Made by a program: the position numbers and the translations under genes. The notes under the pieces were generated by a model, which ran no database searches, was not told the DNA's origin, and saw only the letters and a program-made list of their open reading frames with translations. Source: Desulfotomaculum sp. (GTDB lineage: Bacteria > Bacillota > Desulfotomaculia > Desulfotomaculales > Ammonificaceae). Taken from it: DNA of 6,008 nt. The stretch spans positions 1 to 6,008 of the forward strand of contig DTYU01000162.1 in assembly GCA_012961725.1 (NCBI GenBank), written 5' to 3'. This document shows positions 1 to 6,008 of the stretch, one piece after another; the stretch's first letter is position 1; the number at the start of each line of letters is the position of its first letter.

Positions 1-709
1 TATTCTCTCGGTCGACCATCCCGGCATAGTGCGTCTCCTCTCGGTAAAGGTCCCCGGTCAGGAGTTCAAGCAACCGCTCGTCTTTAAGCACGACGCTCTC
101 GAAGAGTTCGAGGCTCATCTGACTAAACTCCATGAGAGAGAGGGCCATTTTTTCAATCTCGGCCCTGTCCTCTTCGCCGAGCGGTTTGGAGAGCCCGCCC
201 GGCAGTGCAGAAACGGGGTAAATCGGGTGCCCGCCGATTATCTCCTGAATCCGCTGCGCGTAACCCCGGCTGTCACAAGCCGCTTCCCCGATCTCTTTGC
301 CGAACCTTCCCGCCAAGCCGAATACGTTGCGTTGTCTTTTGCCCTCCTCCCCCAGCGCGAGATCGGGCATGCCTAAGAGGAAAAAGTGGAGAATATGGCT
401 GTGGGCTATGTGGGCGTTAAGAAACACCTCGCGCAGCCTCTTGGCCGCCTGCGGGACCTCGACGCCGTAAACCGCATCGCAGGCCTTCGCCGACGCCAGG
501 TGGTGCGCCCCGGCGCAGATGCCGCAGATCTTCGGCGTGATGCGGGGCAGCTCCTCTACCTGCCTGCCCTCGCAAAACTTCTCGAAGCCGCGGAACTCTG
601 TGACTTGGAAGTAGGCGTCTGTCACGCCGCCCGCATCGTCAAGGATGATCTCGACCTTGCCGTGCCCCTCGAGCCTCGTTAGCGGCAGGATTGAAATCTT
701 ATTGGTCAT
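1..709 (-). CDS. mvhA: [NiFe]-hydrogenase large subunit, MvhA type (group 3c-like), 3' part beyond window
   Basis: Catalytic subunit of a soluble F420-non-reducing (Mvh-type) [NiFe] hydrogenase, which splits or makes H2 at a Ni-Fe(CN)2CO centre. I translated this frame by hand because it has no stop before the window edge; about 236 residues are visible, roughly half of the usual length. Seen: an N-terminal TRLEGHGK motif (residues 11-18) with the conserved Glu14, and the first metal-binding motif at residues 60-69 (KICGICAGAH), giving Cys62 and Cys65 as two of the four expected Ni-Fe ligands. The second pair (DPCxxC near the C-terminus) must lie off the left edge. The ATG is 2 bp after the mvhG stop and has an AGAGGA site 5 nt upstream (715-720), so it is translated from the same operon. 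Oddity: Lys60 replaces the Arg usual in the RxCGxCxxxH motif. Identity as a large subunit is near certain; the 3c subgroup rests mostly on the neighbouring genes. Confidence 0.93.
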   Translation of the reverse strand, partial: MTNKISILPLTRLEGHGKVEIILDDAGGVTDAYFQVTEFRGFEKFCEGRQVEELPRITPKICGICAGAHHLASAKACDAVYGVEVPQAAKRLREVFLNAHIAHSHILHFFLLGMPDLALGEEGKRQRNVFGLAGRFGKEIGEAACDSRGYAQRIQEIIGGHPIYPVSALPGGLSKPLGEEDRAEIEKMALSLMEFSQMSLELFESVVLKDERLLELLTGDLYREETHYAGMVDREN

Positions 710-711
710 GG

Positions 712-1686
712 CTATCCTCTTTCCTTCTTGATAATCGCCGACGGAAGAGAAAAATGATAAAAAATCCCTGCGGCGTCTCTAACGGCATCCAGCGCTTCCA
801 TCATCCTGGGCGGCGGGAGATAATCCTCCCCGTCTCCCACTATGGATGCGATCGCAGAGATCGCCTCCGCACCGGGGTCCGCCGCCGCCGGCAGCCAGCC
901 GTAGCAGCCCCGGCACGGCATATTGACGTTTATACATCGCGCCCCGCAACCCCCCCGCGTTGCAAAACCGAGGCAGGCGATGCCCTGCTCCAGGAGGCAA
1001 CGCTCACCGTCTGCGATAATCTCGTGAGGACGGTACAGCCGCTCCACCTTTCTCGCTTCCTTGGCAGGTACCCGCGGGCACTCGTAGCAGAGCGCCTTCT
1101 CAGAAGCAAAGAGCCTTTTCTCAAGCTTGCCCTCAGCGATGGCACGGATCGCTCCTATGAGGTCTAATATGGTGCCCGTTGAGGGAGGACACCCCGGAAC
1201 ATAATAGTCAACTGCAATCACCTGCCCAAGCGCCCTGACTTTCGGAGAAAGCTCGGGAAGCGTCAGGCTCACACCGGCTATTGGTGAGAGCGGCTGCGGC
1301 AAAACCCCTTCTTCGTTTGCATTAGACGGTGCCTCTACGTGTGCCCTTTTCATCAGTTCTTCCCTTTCAAACTGGTTGGCGAGGCCCGGAATTCCGCCAA
1401 AGCACGCGCAGGAACCGAACGCGACGATCTTTTTGCACTTCTTCCGGAAAAATTCGGCCTCTTCGGCCTGTTCCGACGTTCGCACCGCACCGCTTAGAAT
1501 CCCGATGTCAATACTCAGATCCGGCAAAGCTTCCAGGTCCTTGCGCTTGTAATCTAACGCAAGAGGCCAGTAAAGAATCTCCATTTCGCCGGGCAAGGTG
1601 AGTACCGCCCTGCCCAGATTCAGGATCGAGACATCACATCCGCCGCATGAAGCACCCCAGTTTATAATAAGCTTTACCTTTTTCAT
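712..1686 (-). CDS. mvhG: [NiFe]-hydrogenase small subunit, MvhG type
   Basis: Electron-transfer subunit (324 aa) that carries electrons from the Ni-Fe site of MvhA to MvhD/HdrA; cytoplasmic, with no Tat signal peptide. Proximal cluster ligands are visible as CGGC (Cys14, Cys17), GSCACFGG (Cys93) and PGCPPS (Cys166). The C-terminal half has Cys200, 203, 230, 238, 247, 251, 258 and 261, enough for two more [4Fe-4S] clusters. Twelve candidate ligands for three cubanes is what the family predicts; the exact pairing is inferred. Family-typical blocks include CLLEQG, CGARC and PCRGCYG. Its ATG overlaps the hdrA TGA (ATGA at 1683-1686), which implies translational coupling, and a GGGAGG site lies 5 nt upstream (1692-1697) inside hdrA. 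Length is normal and no cluster residue is missing. The product could be named F420-non-reducing hydrogenase subunit G or simply NADH ubiquinone oxidoreductase 20 kDa-like. Confidence 0.95.
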   Translation of the reverse strand: MKKVKLIINWGASCGGCDVSILNLGRAVLTLPGEMEILYWPLALDYKRKDLEALPDLSIDIGILSGAVRTSEQAEEAEFFRKKCKKIVAFGSCACFGGIPGLANQFEREELMKRAHVEAPSNANEEGVLPQPLSPIAGVSLTLPELSPKVRALGQVIAVDYYVPGCPPSTGTILDLIGAIRAIAEGKLEKRLFASEKALCYECPRVPAKEARKVERLYRPHEIIADGERCLLEQGIACLGFATRGGCGARCINVNMPCRGCYGWLPAAADPGAEAISAIASIVGDGEDYLPPPRMMEALDAVRDAAGIFYHFSLPSAIIKKERG

Positions 1687-4046
1687 GCTGACCTCCCAAA
1701 AGGACTCGGCCCGAGCGTTCGAAGGCTCTTATCCATCTCTCCGATCACTTTGGCGAGATCCCGCCACATCGGCGTGCCGATGTACACCCATCTAAGCCGG
1801 CTGGGGTTGAGCCCTAACTGACGCATGACCGTCCCGAGGAGCATTACCCTCTTCGACGTCAGATAATTACCCGCGCCGTGGTGGCAGTTTTGCGGCGAGC
1901 AGCCCGCGATTATGATGCCGTCTACCCCTTTTTGAAAGATGTCGAGGATCAGGCCGGCACTTATGGAAGCGGAACAGCGGATCTTTATGCTGCGGAAGTT
2001 CGTCTGCGGGATTTTCATGCCGTACGCTCCCATGAGATCCGCTGCAGCATAAGAGCACCAGTAACAGAGCAGCCCAAGGATTTTGGGCTCACCGGTCTTC
2101 ACCCCAGCAAAGGCCGCCTCTACCTGGCTGAGCATCTGCTCATTGGTGAAATTACACAGCTTGATTGCGTTGCTCGGGCAGGCGGAAGCGCACAGCCCGC
2201 ATCCCTGGCAGAAAGCCGGGTCTACTTCAGCCCCTTCATCGGTGAGTTTGATGGCGCCGTGGGGGCATACCGTTTCACAAATCCTGCAGCGGGAGCACCG
2301 CTCTTTCTCGACCTGTGAAACAAACTTCGGTAATTCCCTTTCCCCCCGGGAGAGGTGCGCCAGCGCCCGCAGCGCCGCCGCGGTTCCCTGTTCGATGCTC
2401 TCCTGCGCGATCTTCGGCCCGCCTAATGCACCGGCTATATAAACGCGGTCGATAGACGACTCTGTAGGCCGGAGGATCCTTGGCTGAGCCTCAACCGGGT
2501 AACCATACCTGTCAGTCCTAACCTTAAGCTTTTCAAGCAGTTCGGTTCCTTTCGGCAACAAGGCCTCGGCCAGGACTAAGATGTCGGCCTCAATCTCCTC
2601 CGTCACCCCCTCAGGGTTTTCGACGCAAATCCTCACCCCGTCCTCCGTGTCTTCGACCTTCACAACTTCACCGTTGATGAACTCTGCAAACTCCTTCGCC
2701 TCGTTGTAAAACTGCTCAAAGGCCCGCCCGTACGTCCGGATATCGCCGAAGTAGATCATCGTCACCTCCGCGTCCGGCCTCATGGCCATCACCCTGTTTG
2801 CCTGTTTGACTGCAAAGCTGCAGCAGGTCTTTGAGCAGTAAGGCACGCCTTTGGAAAATTTTTTGTCTTTTGCACGCGACCCGCCACAGAGCATGAAGAC
2901 AACCCGTTCTACCGGACCCTGCCCGTTCGGCCGGTCGAGGCGGGCGGCTATCAAACGCTCCATTTCCATACTGGATAAAACGTTCGGGGAAGCATAGTTC
3001 AATTCTTCGAGGGTGTTAAGGTCATAGGTATCAAAACCCGTGGCCAAGATAACCGTTCCGAAGGTCTCTTCGATCACTTCCGGTTTCGCCTCGAGGTCTA
3101 TCGCGCCGGTGGGACACACCTTCAGGCACTCCCCGCACCCGGTACACGCCTCTTTGTCGAGCGTGTAAGTATCCGGAATGGCAAGCCTGTATTCCTTGTC
3201 GATCGCCCTTTTAGTCGACAGGCCGCAGTCGTACTCGTTCTTAACTTCAACCGGGCATACTTCGGCGCACTTCCCGCATGACACGCACCTGTCCGGGTCG
3301 ACAAACGCGGGAGCCTTGTTTATCCTTACCTTGAAGTTACCGTTTTCCCTTGCAACGTCTGCAACCTCGGCGTTTATAACCACCCGGACAAGGGGGCTGT
3401 AGGCCGCCTTTCGCGCCTGAATGGGCACGATACAGTCGCTTGGACACATCGCCGGCCAGCCCTCGCACTGCGCAAGGTACGGCATCTGGCACAAGCGCCC
3501 GCCTAAGTAAGCCTTTTGTTCAACCAGAAGCACCTCGCTTCCCGCACCGGCAAGATCAACGGCCGCCTGCATACCGGCCGGGCCGCCGCCTACCACGATA
3601 CTCCTCCGGGCGATCTTCACCGCCGGCGGACTGGGCGTATTTGACCTGAGTTTCGCATACGCCATCATCAGCATGTCAACCGCCTTGTCCGTCAGGTCGC
3701 CGTCGTGTATCCAGACGCACTGCTCCCGGAGGTTGGCCACCTCAAACATCGACCCGTTGATGCCCATCTCACCGAGCAGCTTTGCGATGCGGTCCTCCGC
3801 GAGGGTAAGCGATGACCTCTCGGAGCACCCGGCAATCAGCAGCCTGTCGCAGTCCGCAAACTCCCGCTTTAGTTGCAGGAGGCCCTCGCGGCTGCATAGG
3901 TTGTCCACCCGAGCCACCTTAACGACGTATTCAAGCTGTTTGGCCTTCTCTTCGAGGACTGCGGTCTTGACCCTTTCAGAAATTTGACCGCCGCAGGTAC
4001 AGATTATTACACCGATCAGGGGACTTGCAGAGTTCTTCGCACCCAT
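1683..4046 (-). CDS. hdrA: HdrA-MvhD fusion: FAD/iron-sulfur electron-bifurcating subunit
   Basis: A 787-residue fusion of heterodisulfide reductase subunit A with the MvhD linker. HdrA carries the bifurcating FAD that splits electron pairs between ferredoxin and a high-potential acceptor; MvhD carries a [2Fe-2S] cluster that links it to the hydrogenase. Domains seen: N-terminal Cys domain (1-140; CTCG at 16-19, Cys51, Cys74, NLREQC ending at Cys110); Rossmann FAD site VVGGGPAG (151-158); inserted two-cluster ferredoxin (Cys254/257/260/264 and 301/304/307/311); thioredoxin-reductase-like part with Cys387, Cys404, Cys408 and Cys409, matching the spacing of the unusual HdrA cluster; second two-cluster ferredoxin (Cys584/587/590/594 and 613/616/619/623); MvhD domain from about 654 to the end (Cys661, 664, 691, 715, 721, then LGPSP). 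ATG start is supported by GAGGAG 8 nt upstream (4055-4060). First gene of the hydrogenase operon, with its own promoter. Such fusions are known; no HdrB or HdrC is adjacent upstream. Confidence 0.95.
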   Translation of the reverse strand: MGAKNSASPLIGVIICTCGGQISERVKTAVLEEKAKQLEYVVKVARVDNLCSREGLLQLKREFADCDRLLIAGCSERSSLTLAEDRIAKLLGEMGINGSMFEVANLREQCVWIHDGDLTDKAVDMLMMAYAKLRSNTPSPPAVKIARRSIVVGGGPAGMQAAVDLAGAGSEVLLVEQKAYLGGRLCQMPYLAQCEGWPAMCPSDCIVPIQARKAAYSPLVRVVINAEVADVARENGNFKVRINKAPAFVDPDRCVSCGKCAEVCPVEVKNEYDCGLSTKRAIDKEYRLAIPDTYTLDKEACTGCGECLKVCPTGAIDLEAKPEVIEETFGTVILATGFDTYDLNTLEELNYASPNVLSSMEMERLIAARLDRPNGQGPVERVVFMLCGGSRAKDKKFSKGVPYCSKTCCSFAVKQANRVMAMRPDAEVTMIYFGDIRTYGRAFEQFYNEAKEFAEFINGEVVKVEDTEDGVRICVENPEGVTEEIEADILVLAEALLPKGTELLEKLKVRTDRYGYPVEAQPRILRPTESSIDRVYIAGALGGPKIAQESIEQGTAAALRALAHLSRGERELPKFVSQVEKERCSRCRICETVCPHGAIKLTDEGAEVDPAFCQGCGLCASACPSNAIKLCNFTNEQMLSQVEAAFAGVKTGEPKILGLLCYWCSYAAADLMGAYGMKIPQTNFRSIKIRCSASISAGLILDIFQKGVDGIIIAGCSPQNCHHGAGNYLTSKRVMLLGTVMRQLGLNPSRLRWVYIGTPMWRDLAKVIGEMDKSLRTLGPSPFGRSA

Positions 4047-4101
4047 TTTCTACTCTCCTCTGTGTTTCCTGGCGTAAGTGGTGATAGCGGGGATTTTTTA
4101 A

Positions 4102-4130
4102 AGCATAAGTTCAAAATCAGATGCTGTCAA
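4102..4130 (-). promoter_or_regulatory. Sigma-70/sigma-A type promoter for the hydrogenase operon
   Basis: On the minus strand a perfect TTGACA -35 box (4125-4130) is followed by exactly 17 bp and a TATGCT -10 box (4102-4107, four of six consensus bases). A start near 4095 would give an untranslated leader of about 49 nt before the hdrA ATG. It is the only gap of useful size (80 bp) ahead of the operon. The -35 box overlaps the stop codon of the upstream HD-domain gene. No clear operator palindrome is seen in the leader. Confidence 0.7.
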
Positions 4131-4681
4131 GACAAAAAAATGGTAATCCATTCCTCGAATCTCCTTACCTTCTCAGCACCCAAGACGGCAAGACTCCTCT
4201 TTATTTCGTCGATTGATCTCTCCTTAACCAAGCTGTCTTTGTCCTTTGAGAAAAACTTGTCGGCAAAGCAGATTATCTGTTCCTCGATTGAAACAGGGAC
4301 CATATCCCTTTTAGGGAGGGGAAGATCGCGTTTTTCAACGTCAGCGCGTGTGATCCCGGTGCCGATATGCCGCTCGCAGACCAGCGCATGCCTCGGAAGC
4401 CCTTCTCTTTCGAGTATCTCTCGTCCTAAGACCCCATGGCATATATACGGCGAGGAGCCCCTGCAGCCGATCTTGGGGAAGCTCACCCGGAATATTCCGA
4501 TGTCGTGCAGCATCGCAGCTTCTTCAATAAACCTGAGGTCCGGATTCAGGTGCTCGACCGCCCGCGCTGCCTCAAGGGCCTTCTTAGCCACCATCCTGCT
4601 GTGCGTAACAAGGATACCGTGAAGCTCCGACTCCGGATCGTAGTATTTGCTTATTATCGCCAGCGGGTCAACCGGCCCCAT
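4127..4681 (-). CDS. HD-domain phosphohydrolase (HDIG type)
   Basis: A 184-residue single-domain member of the HD superfamily of metal-dependent phosphohydrolases; such proteins usually act on nucleotides or other phosphoesters, and the substrate here cannot be told. Counting from the ATG at 4681, the metal-site residues are His27 (THSRMVA), His59-Asp60 (MLHDIGIF), His82 (YICHGVLG), His105 (ERHIGTGIT) and Asp141 (CFADKFF). This full H...HD...H...H...D set suggests an active, possibly binuclear enzyme. It resembles the small stand-alone HD proteins of the TIGR00295 kind. A GTG four codons upstream (4693) could also start it, but the ATG has a better-placed AAGGTG (4691-4696, 9 nt away). It begins 29 bp after the lipoprotein stop and is likely in the same operon. 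No functional link to the hydrogenase is evident. Confidence 0.88.
   Translation of the reverse strand: MGPVDPLAIISKYYDPESELHGILVTHSRMVAKKALEAARAVEHLNPDLRFIEEAAMLHDIGIFRVSFPKIGCRGSSPYICHGVLGREILEREGLPRHALVCERHIGTGITRADVEKRDLPLPKRDMVPVSIEEQIICFADKFFSKDKDSLVKERSIDEIKRSLAVLGAEKVRRFEEWITIFLS
4134..4152 (-). terminator. Weak intrinsic terminator-like hairpin at the end of the HD gene
   Basis: Read on the minus strand, AATGG-ATTA-CCATT forms a 5-bp stem with a 4-nt loop (4139-4152), and its last T bases continue into a run of seven Ts (4134-4140). It sits inside the last codons of the HD-domain gene. The stem is short and AT-rich, so termination would be partial at best. Its place directly ahead of the hydrogenase promoter supports a boundary between two transcription units. 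Confidence 0.35.
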
Positions 4682-4690
4682 TGACCAACG

Positions 4691-4696
4691 CACCTT
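4691..4696 (-). promoter_or_regulatory. Ribosome binding site favouring the ATG start of the HD gene
   Basis: AAGGTG (preceded by GG, giving GGGAAGGTG) lies 9 nt before the ATG at 4679-4681. The alternative GTG start at 4691-4693 is itself inside this site and has only a poorly spaced GGG upstream, so the ATG is preferred. Confidence 0.45.
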
Positions 4697-4710
4697 CCCG
4701 CCAAAGCTTC

Positions 4711-5562
4711 TTAATCAGCGTAACATAGTCCTTCAAAAACGTCCCTGACCCTCAGCTTTGTCCCTTTGATGGTGTCGTACTTCTCGTACGCGAACCATCC
4801 CCTGACCCCTTTCGAGTTCTGCACCAAACACCACTCCTTGTCGTCGCTCGCCAGGATAACCGCCTCTTCGCCCGGCTGTAATACAACGGCCGTTTCAGGG
4901 TCGGTGCGCGATTTCTGCAGCTCAAACTCTTTGATCACCCTGACTTTGTGGTTCATCTCGTACATCTCCTGGGGAATCCTTTCCAAGAGGTGATCCTCGG
5001 AGAGTTTATAAAAGGCAGGGTAGAACCAGGTGTGCAGCGTTTTCCCCCTGGTCTTTGCAGTCACTACGCCGGAACCGTCTATCTTCAGGACATCGCCGGA
5101 TCCCGAACCTTGTATCTTCCCCATCGCGATTATGCGTTCACCGTCGTAGTAATAGAAGGCAGTGGCCGAGTCGCCGCTCCCGCCCGCTTCACCAACGGAT
5201 ATCTCTTTCAAGCTGTCACTGGTATCGATATCCACCACCTTGCAATAACCGTAGAGGTTTTCGCCTTCGCCGATAATCAGGGCATCGTTTACATACAAGG
5301 TAAAGTTCCCCGCTTCCTCCCGGCAGGTGAACCTTACTGTATCTACGACGCCGTCACCGTTTAAGTCGATCCGACCGGTCTGCTTCCCGGTTCCCTTGAT
5401 TTTCGTGGCGCATACAGCCTCCCCAATCACAACCGGCTTGTTTTCTGGTGCTTCAGCCGGAGTTGGGCTTACTGCGTTGCGCATTTGCACGCAACCAGTC
5501 AGGAGGAGCATGACGGTTACGGCCAAAACTATGAGAGAAGCGAAGGTTGAGCAGCATCTCAT
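4711..5562 (-). CDS. Secreted lipoprotein with FG-GAP/EF-hand-like loop and C-terminal SH3b-like domain
   Basis: A 283-residue exported lipoprotein of unknown role. The signal peptide has a short start (MRCCS), a hydrophobic core and a lipobox LLTGC, with lipidated Cys24, so the mature protein should be anchored to the outer face of the cytoplasmic membrane. A low-complexity Pro/Ala/Glu linker follows (about 30-42). The middle has an Asp-rich loop D66-x-N68-x-D70-G-x-x-D74, like FG-GAP/VCBS or EF-hand calcium loops but without the position-12 acid, and a second Asp-rich stretch at 111-116. The C-terminal part (about 222-275), with QPGEEAVIL and GVRGWF, looks like a bacterial SH3 (SH3b) fold, often used to bind cell wall. 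The ATG at 5560-5562 is chosen over one at 5617-5619 because it has GGGAGG 8 nt upstream and gives a normal signal peptide; the longer form would place 19 extra residues before it. Likely first gene of an operon with the HD gene. Confidence 0.85.
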   Translation of the reverse strand: MRCCSTFASLIVLAVTVMLLLTGCVQMRNAVSPTPAEAPENKPVVIGEAVCATKIKGTGKQTGRIDLNGDGVVDTVRFTCREEAGNFTLYVNDALIIGEGENLYGYCKVVDIDTSDSLKEISVGEAGGSGDSATAFYYYDGERIIAMGKIQGSGSGDVLKIDGSGVVTAKTRGKTLHTWFYPAFYKLSEDHLLERIPQEMYEMNHKVRVIKEFELQKSRTDPETAVVLQPGEEAVILASDDKEWCLVQNSKGVRGWFAYEKYDTIKGTKLRVRDVFEGLCYAD

Positions 5563-5570
5563 CGATGAGA
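5557..5570. promoter_or_regulatory. 14-bp perfect palindrome over the lipoprotein start codon
   Basis: TCTCATCGATGAGA is its own reverse complement and directly abuts the GGGAGG ribosome binding site (5571-5576), covering the ATG at 5560-5562. It could be a protein-binding operator, or could make transcripts dimerise at the start site, or may be chance: one perfect 14-bp palindrome is expected in roughly 16 kb of random sequence. Confidence 0.3.
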
Positions 5571-5576
5571 CCTCCC
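5571..5576 (-). promoter_or_regulatory. Ribosome binding site that sets the lipoprotein start
   Basis: GGGAGG, 8 nt before the ATG at 5560-5562. No comparable site precedes the upstream in-frame ATG at 5617-5619, so the shorter reading is preferred. Confidence 0.75.
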
Positions 5577-5660
5577 TGTTATTAGACCTTTCCGCACAGG
5601 TATGAAGCCGCAAGACCATTCTGCCATGCCGAAAAATTGGCCCTTGCCTATTTTATTATT

Positions 5661-5800
5661 CTACCAGTTCAATTTGGAGACGAAAAGTGGCGATAAATTC
5701 CTGGTTCATCATTTTCCATTTCCAGTTGCGGCCGCCCCATGACGGATTTCAGCAAAACTTTACGTTCTTGTCCCACAAGGTGGCGTCTTTACAATATCCT
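5661..5800. repeat. Imperfect direct repeats, possible remnant of an IS21-type element end
   Basis: Short units GTTCA (5667-5671 and 5704-5708, 37 bp apart) alternate with GTGGCG or GTTGCG (5687, 5725 and 5780), and GATAAA follows at 5692 and 5801. Alternating GTTCA/GTGGCG blocks of this kind recall the multiple terminal repeats of IS21-family elements, but this is from memory of the pattern. No transposase gene is visible. On the minus strand a protein-like frame (5656-5877) crosses the region with one internal TGA at 5749-5751. A small inverted repeat CTTGT-CCC-ACAAG lies at 5767-5779. The block occupies most of the 375-bp stretch between the lipoprotein start and the right edge, which otherwise holds no gene I can support. 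Confidence 0.28.
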
Positions 5801-5937
5801 ATGATAAACACGAAGGCAACCGTGAATCGTAGAACTGATTTTTGTCTTCCGTCCGCCGATAGGTATGCGTGTGGGATTTAGGCCGGGGAATACGTTTGCA
5901 ATGATTTCACAGTTAGTGTAAAGTTACTGTAGGAATA

Positions 5938-6008
5938 TTGCAGGAGCTAAGGGAGGGAGTAAAGAAGAGAGACCTCACCGTCCTTGTAGTGGACGAGCAG
6001 TTGATAAA
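5938..6008 (+). CDS. Possible 5' end of a plus-strand gene, cut by the right edge
   Basis: A plus-strand frame is open from 5917 to the edge and reads, from a possible TTG start at 5938, about 24 residues including KKRDLTVLVVDEQLIK, a helix-then-strand pattern with GC-rich third positions. No ATG or GTG lies near its beginning, and the AGGA before the TTG is only 3 nt away, so the start is doubtful. The opposite strand is also open here, ending in TAG at 5947-5949 after the protein-like LLVHYKDGEVSLLYSLP. Only one of the two is likely real, and the sequence beyond the edge would decide. No family is recognised. Confidence 0.22.
   Translation, partial: MQELREGVKKRDLTVLVVDEQLI

Noticed and set aside
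29..682. Two long plus-strand frames (29-376 and 386-682) nearly filling the left end
   Set aside because: They are antisense to the hydrogenase large subunit, whose minus frame carries the RLEGH and CGIC motifs; GC-rich codons make such shadows common.
691..1167. A 158-codon plus-strand frame
   Set aside because: Antisense to mvhG, rich in Arg and Pro with no recognisable motif, and no ribosome binding site tied to it.
3984..4622. A 212-codon plus-strand frame over the hdrA start and the HD gene
   Set aside because: It runs across two minus-strand genes with clear catalytic motifs and over their promoter; Ser/Arg-rich composition suggests a shadow.
4948..5364. A 138-codon plus-strand frame antisense to the lipoprotein
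   Set aside because: The minus strand has the lipobox, signal peptide and good ribosome binding site; the plus frame has none of these.
5649..5673. TTGAAC and AT-rich TAGAATAATAAAAT on the minus strand as a lipoprotein promoter
   Set aside because: The two elements are too close together for a normal 16-18 bp spacer, and the bases 17 bp upstream of either possible -10 box match a -35 poorly.
5687..5881. A 64-codon plus-strand frame in the right intergenic region
   Set aside because: It lacks a ribosome binding site and a recognisable motif, and lies in the repeat-like DNA; a real short gene cannot be excluded but is not supported.
1..6008. CRISPR array, tRNA, rRNA or riboswitch
   Set aside because: No regular spacer-repeat pattern, cloverleaf or known aptamer core was seen on reading both strands; coding genes fill most of the space.

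Overview
The window is bacterial, about 55% GC, and every well-supported gene lies on the minus strand, so transcription runs from right to left. The genes are tightly packed and have strong Shine-Dalgarno sites (GGGAGG, GAGGAG). With a lipoprotein carrying an SH3b-like domain and a methanogen-type HdrA/Mvh enzyme, this suggests an anaerobic, H2-using or syntrophic bacterium, possibly a Peptococcaceae- or Moorella-like member of the Bacillota. That placement is an inference; no rRNA or other marker gene is present.

Left two thirds (1-4046): a three-gene operon for an electron-bifurcating type soluble [NiFe] hydrogenase, in transcription order hdrA-mvhD fusion, mvhG, then mvhA, which runs off the left edge. 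A TTGACA/TATGCT promoter with a 17-bp spacer lies just upstream of hdrA. The first two genes overlap by ATGA and the next two are 2 bp apart. In the expected scheme MvhA splits H2 at a Ni-Fe site. MvhG passes electrons through three Fe-S clusters to the [2Fe-2S] MvhD domain. HdrA, with FAD and several [4Fe-4S] clusters, then splits the electron pairs between a low-potential acceptor (ferredoxin) and a high-potential one. The usual high-potential partner, HdrBC, is not in the window.

Middle (4127-4681): an HD-domain phosphohydrolase with all the metal-binding His/Asp residues. Its 3' end carries a weak terminator-like hairpin, and its stop codon overlaps the -35 box of the hydrogenase promoter, so two transcription units abut here.

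Right (4711-5562): a secreted lipoprotein with a lipobox, an FG-GAP/EF-hand-like Asp-rich loop and a C-terminal SH3b-like domain. It is probably co-transcribed with the HD gene. A 14-bp perfect palindrome covers its start codon.

Right edge (5563-6008): no confident gene. It contains imperfect repeats that recall the end of an IS21-type element, a protein-like frame broken by a stop, and at the extreme edge a short open frame on each strand, either of which could be the end of a neighbouring gene.
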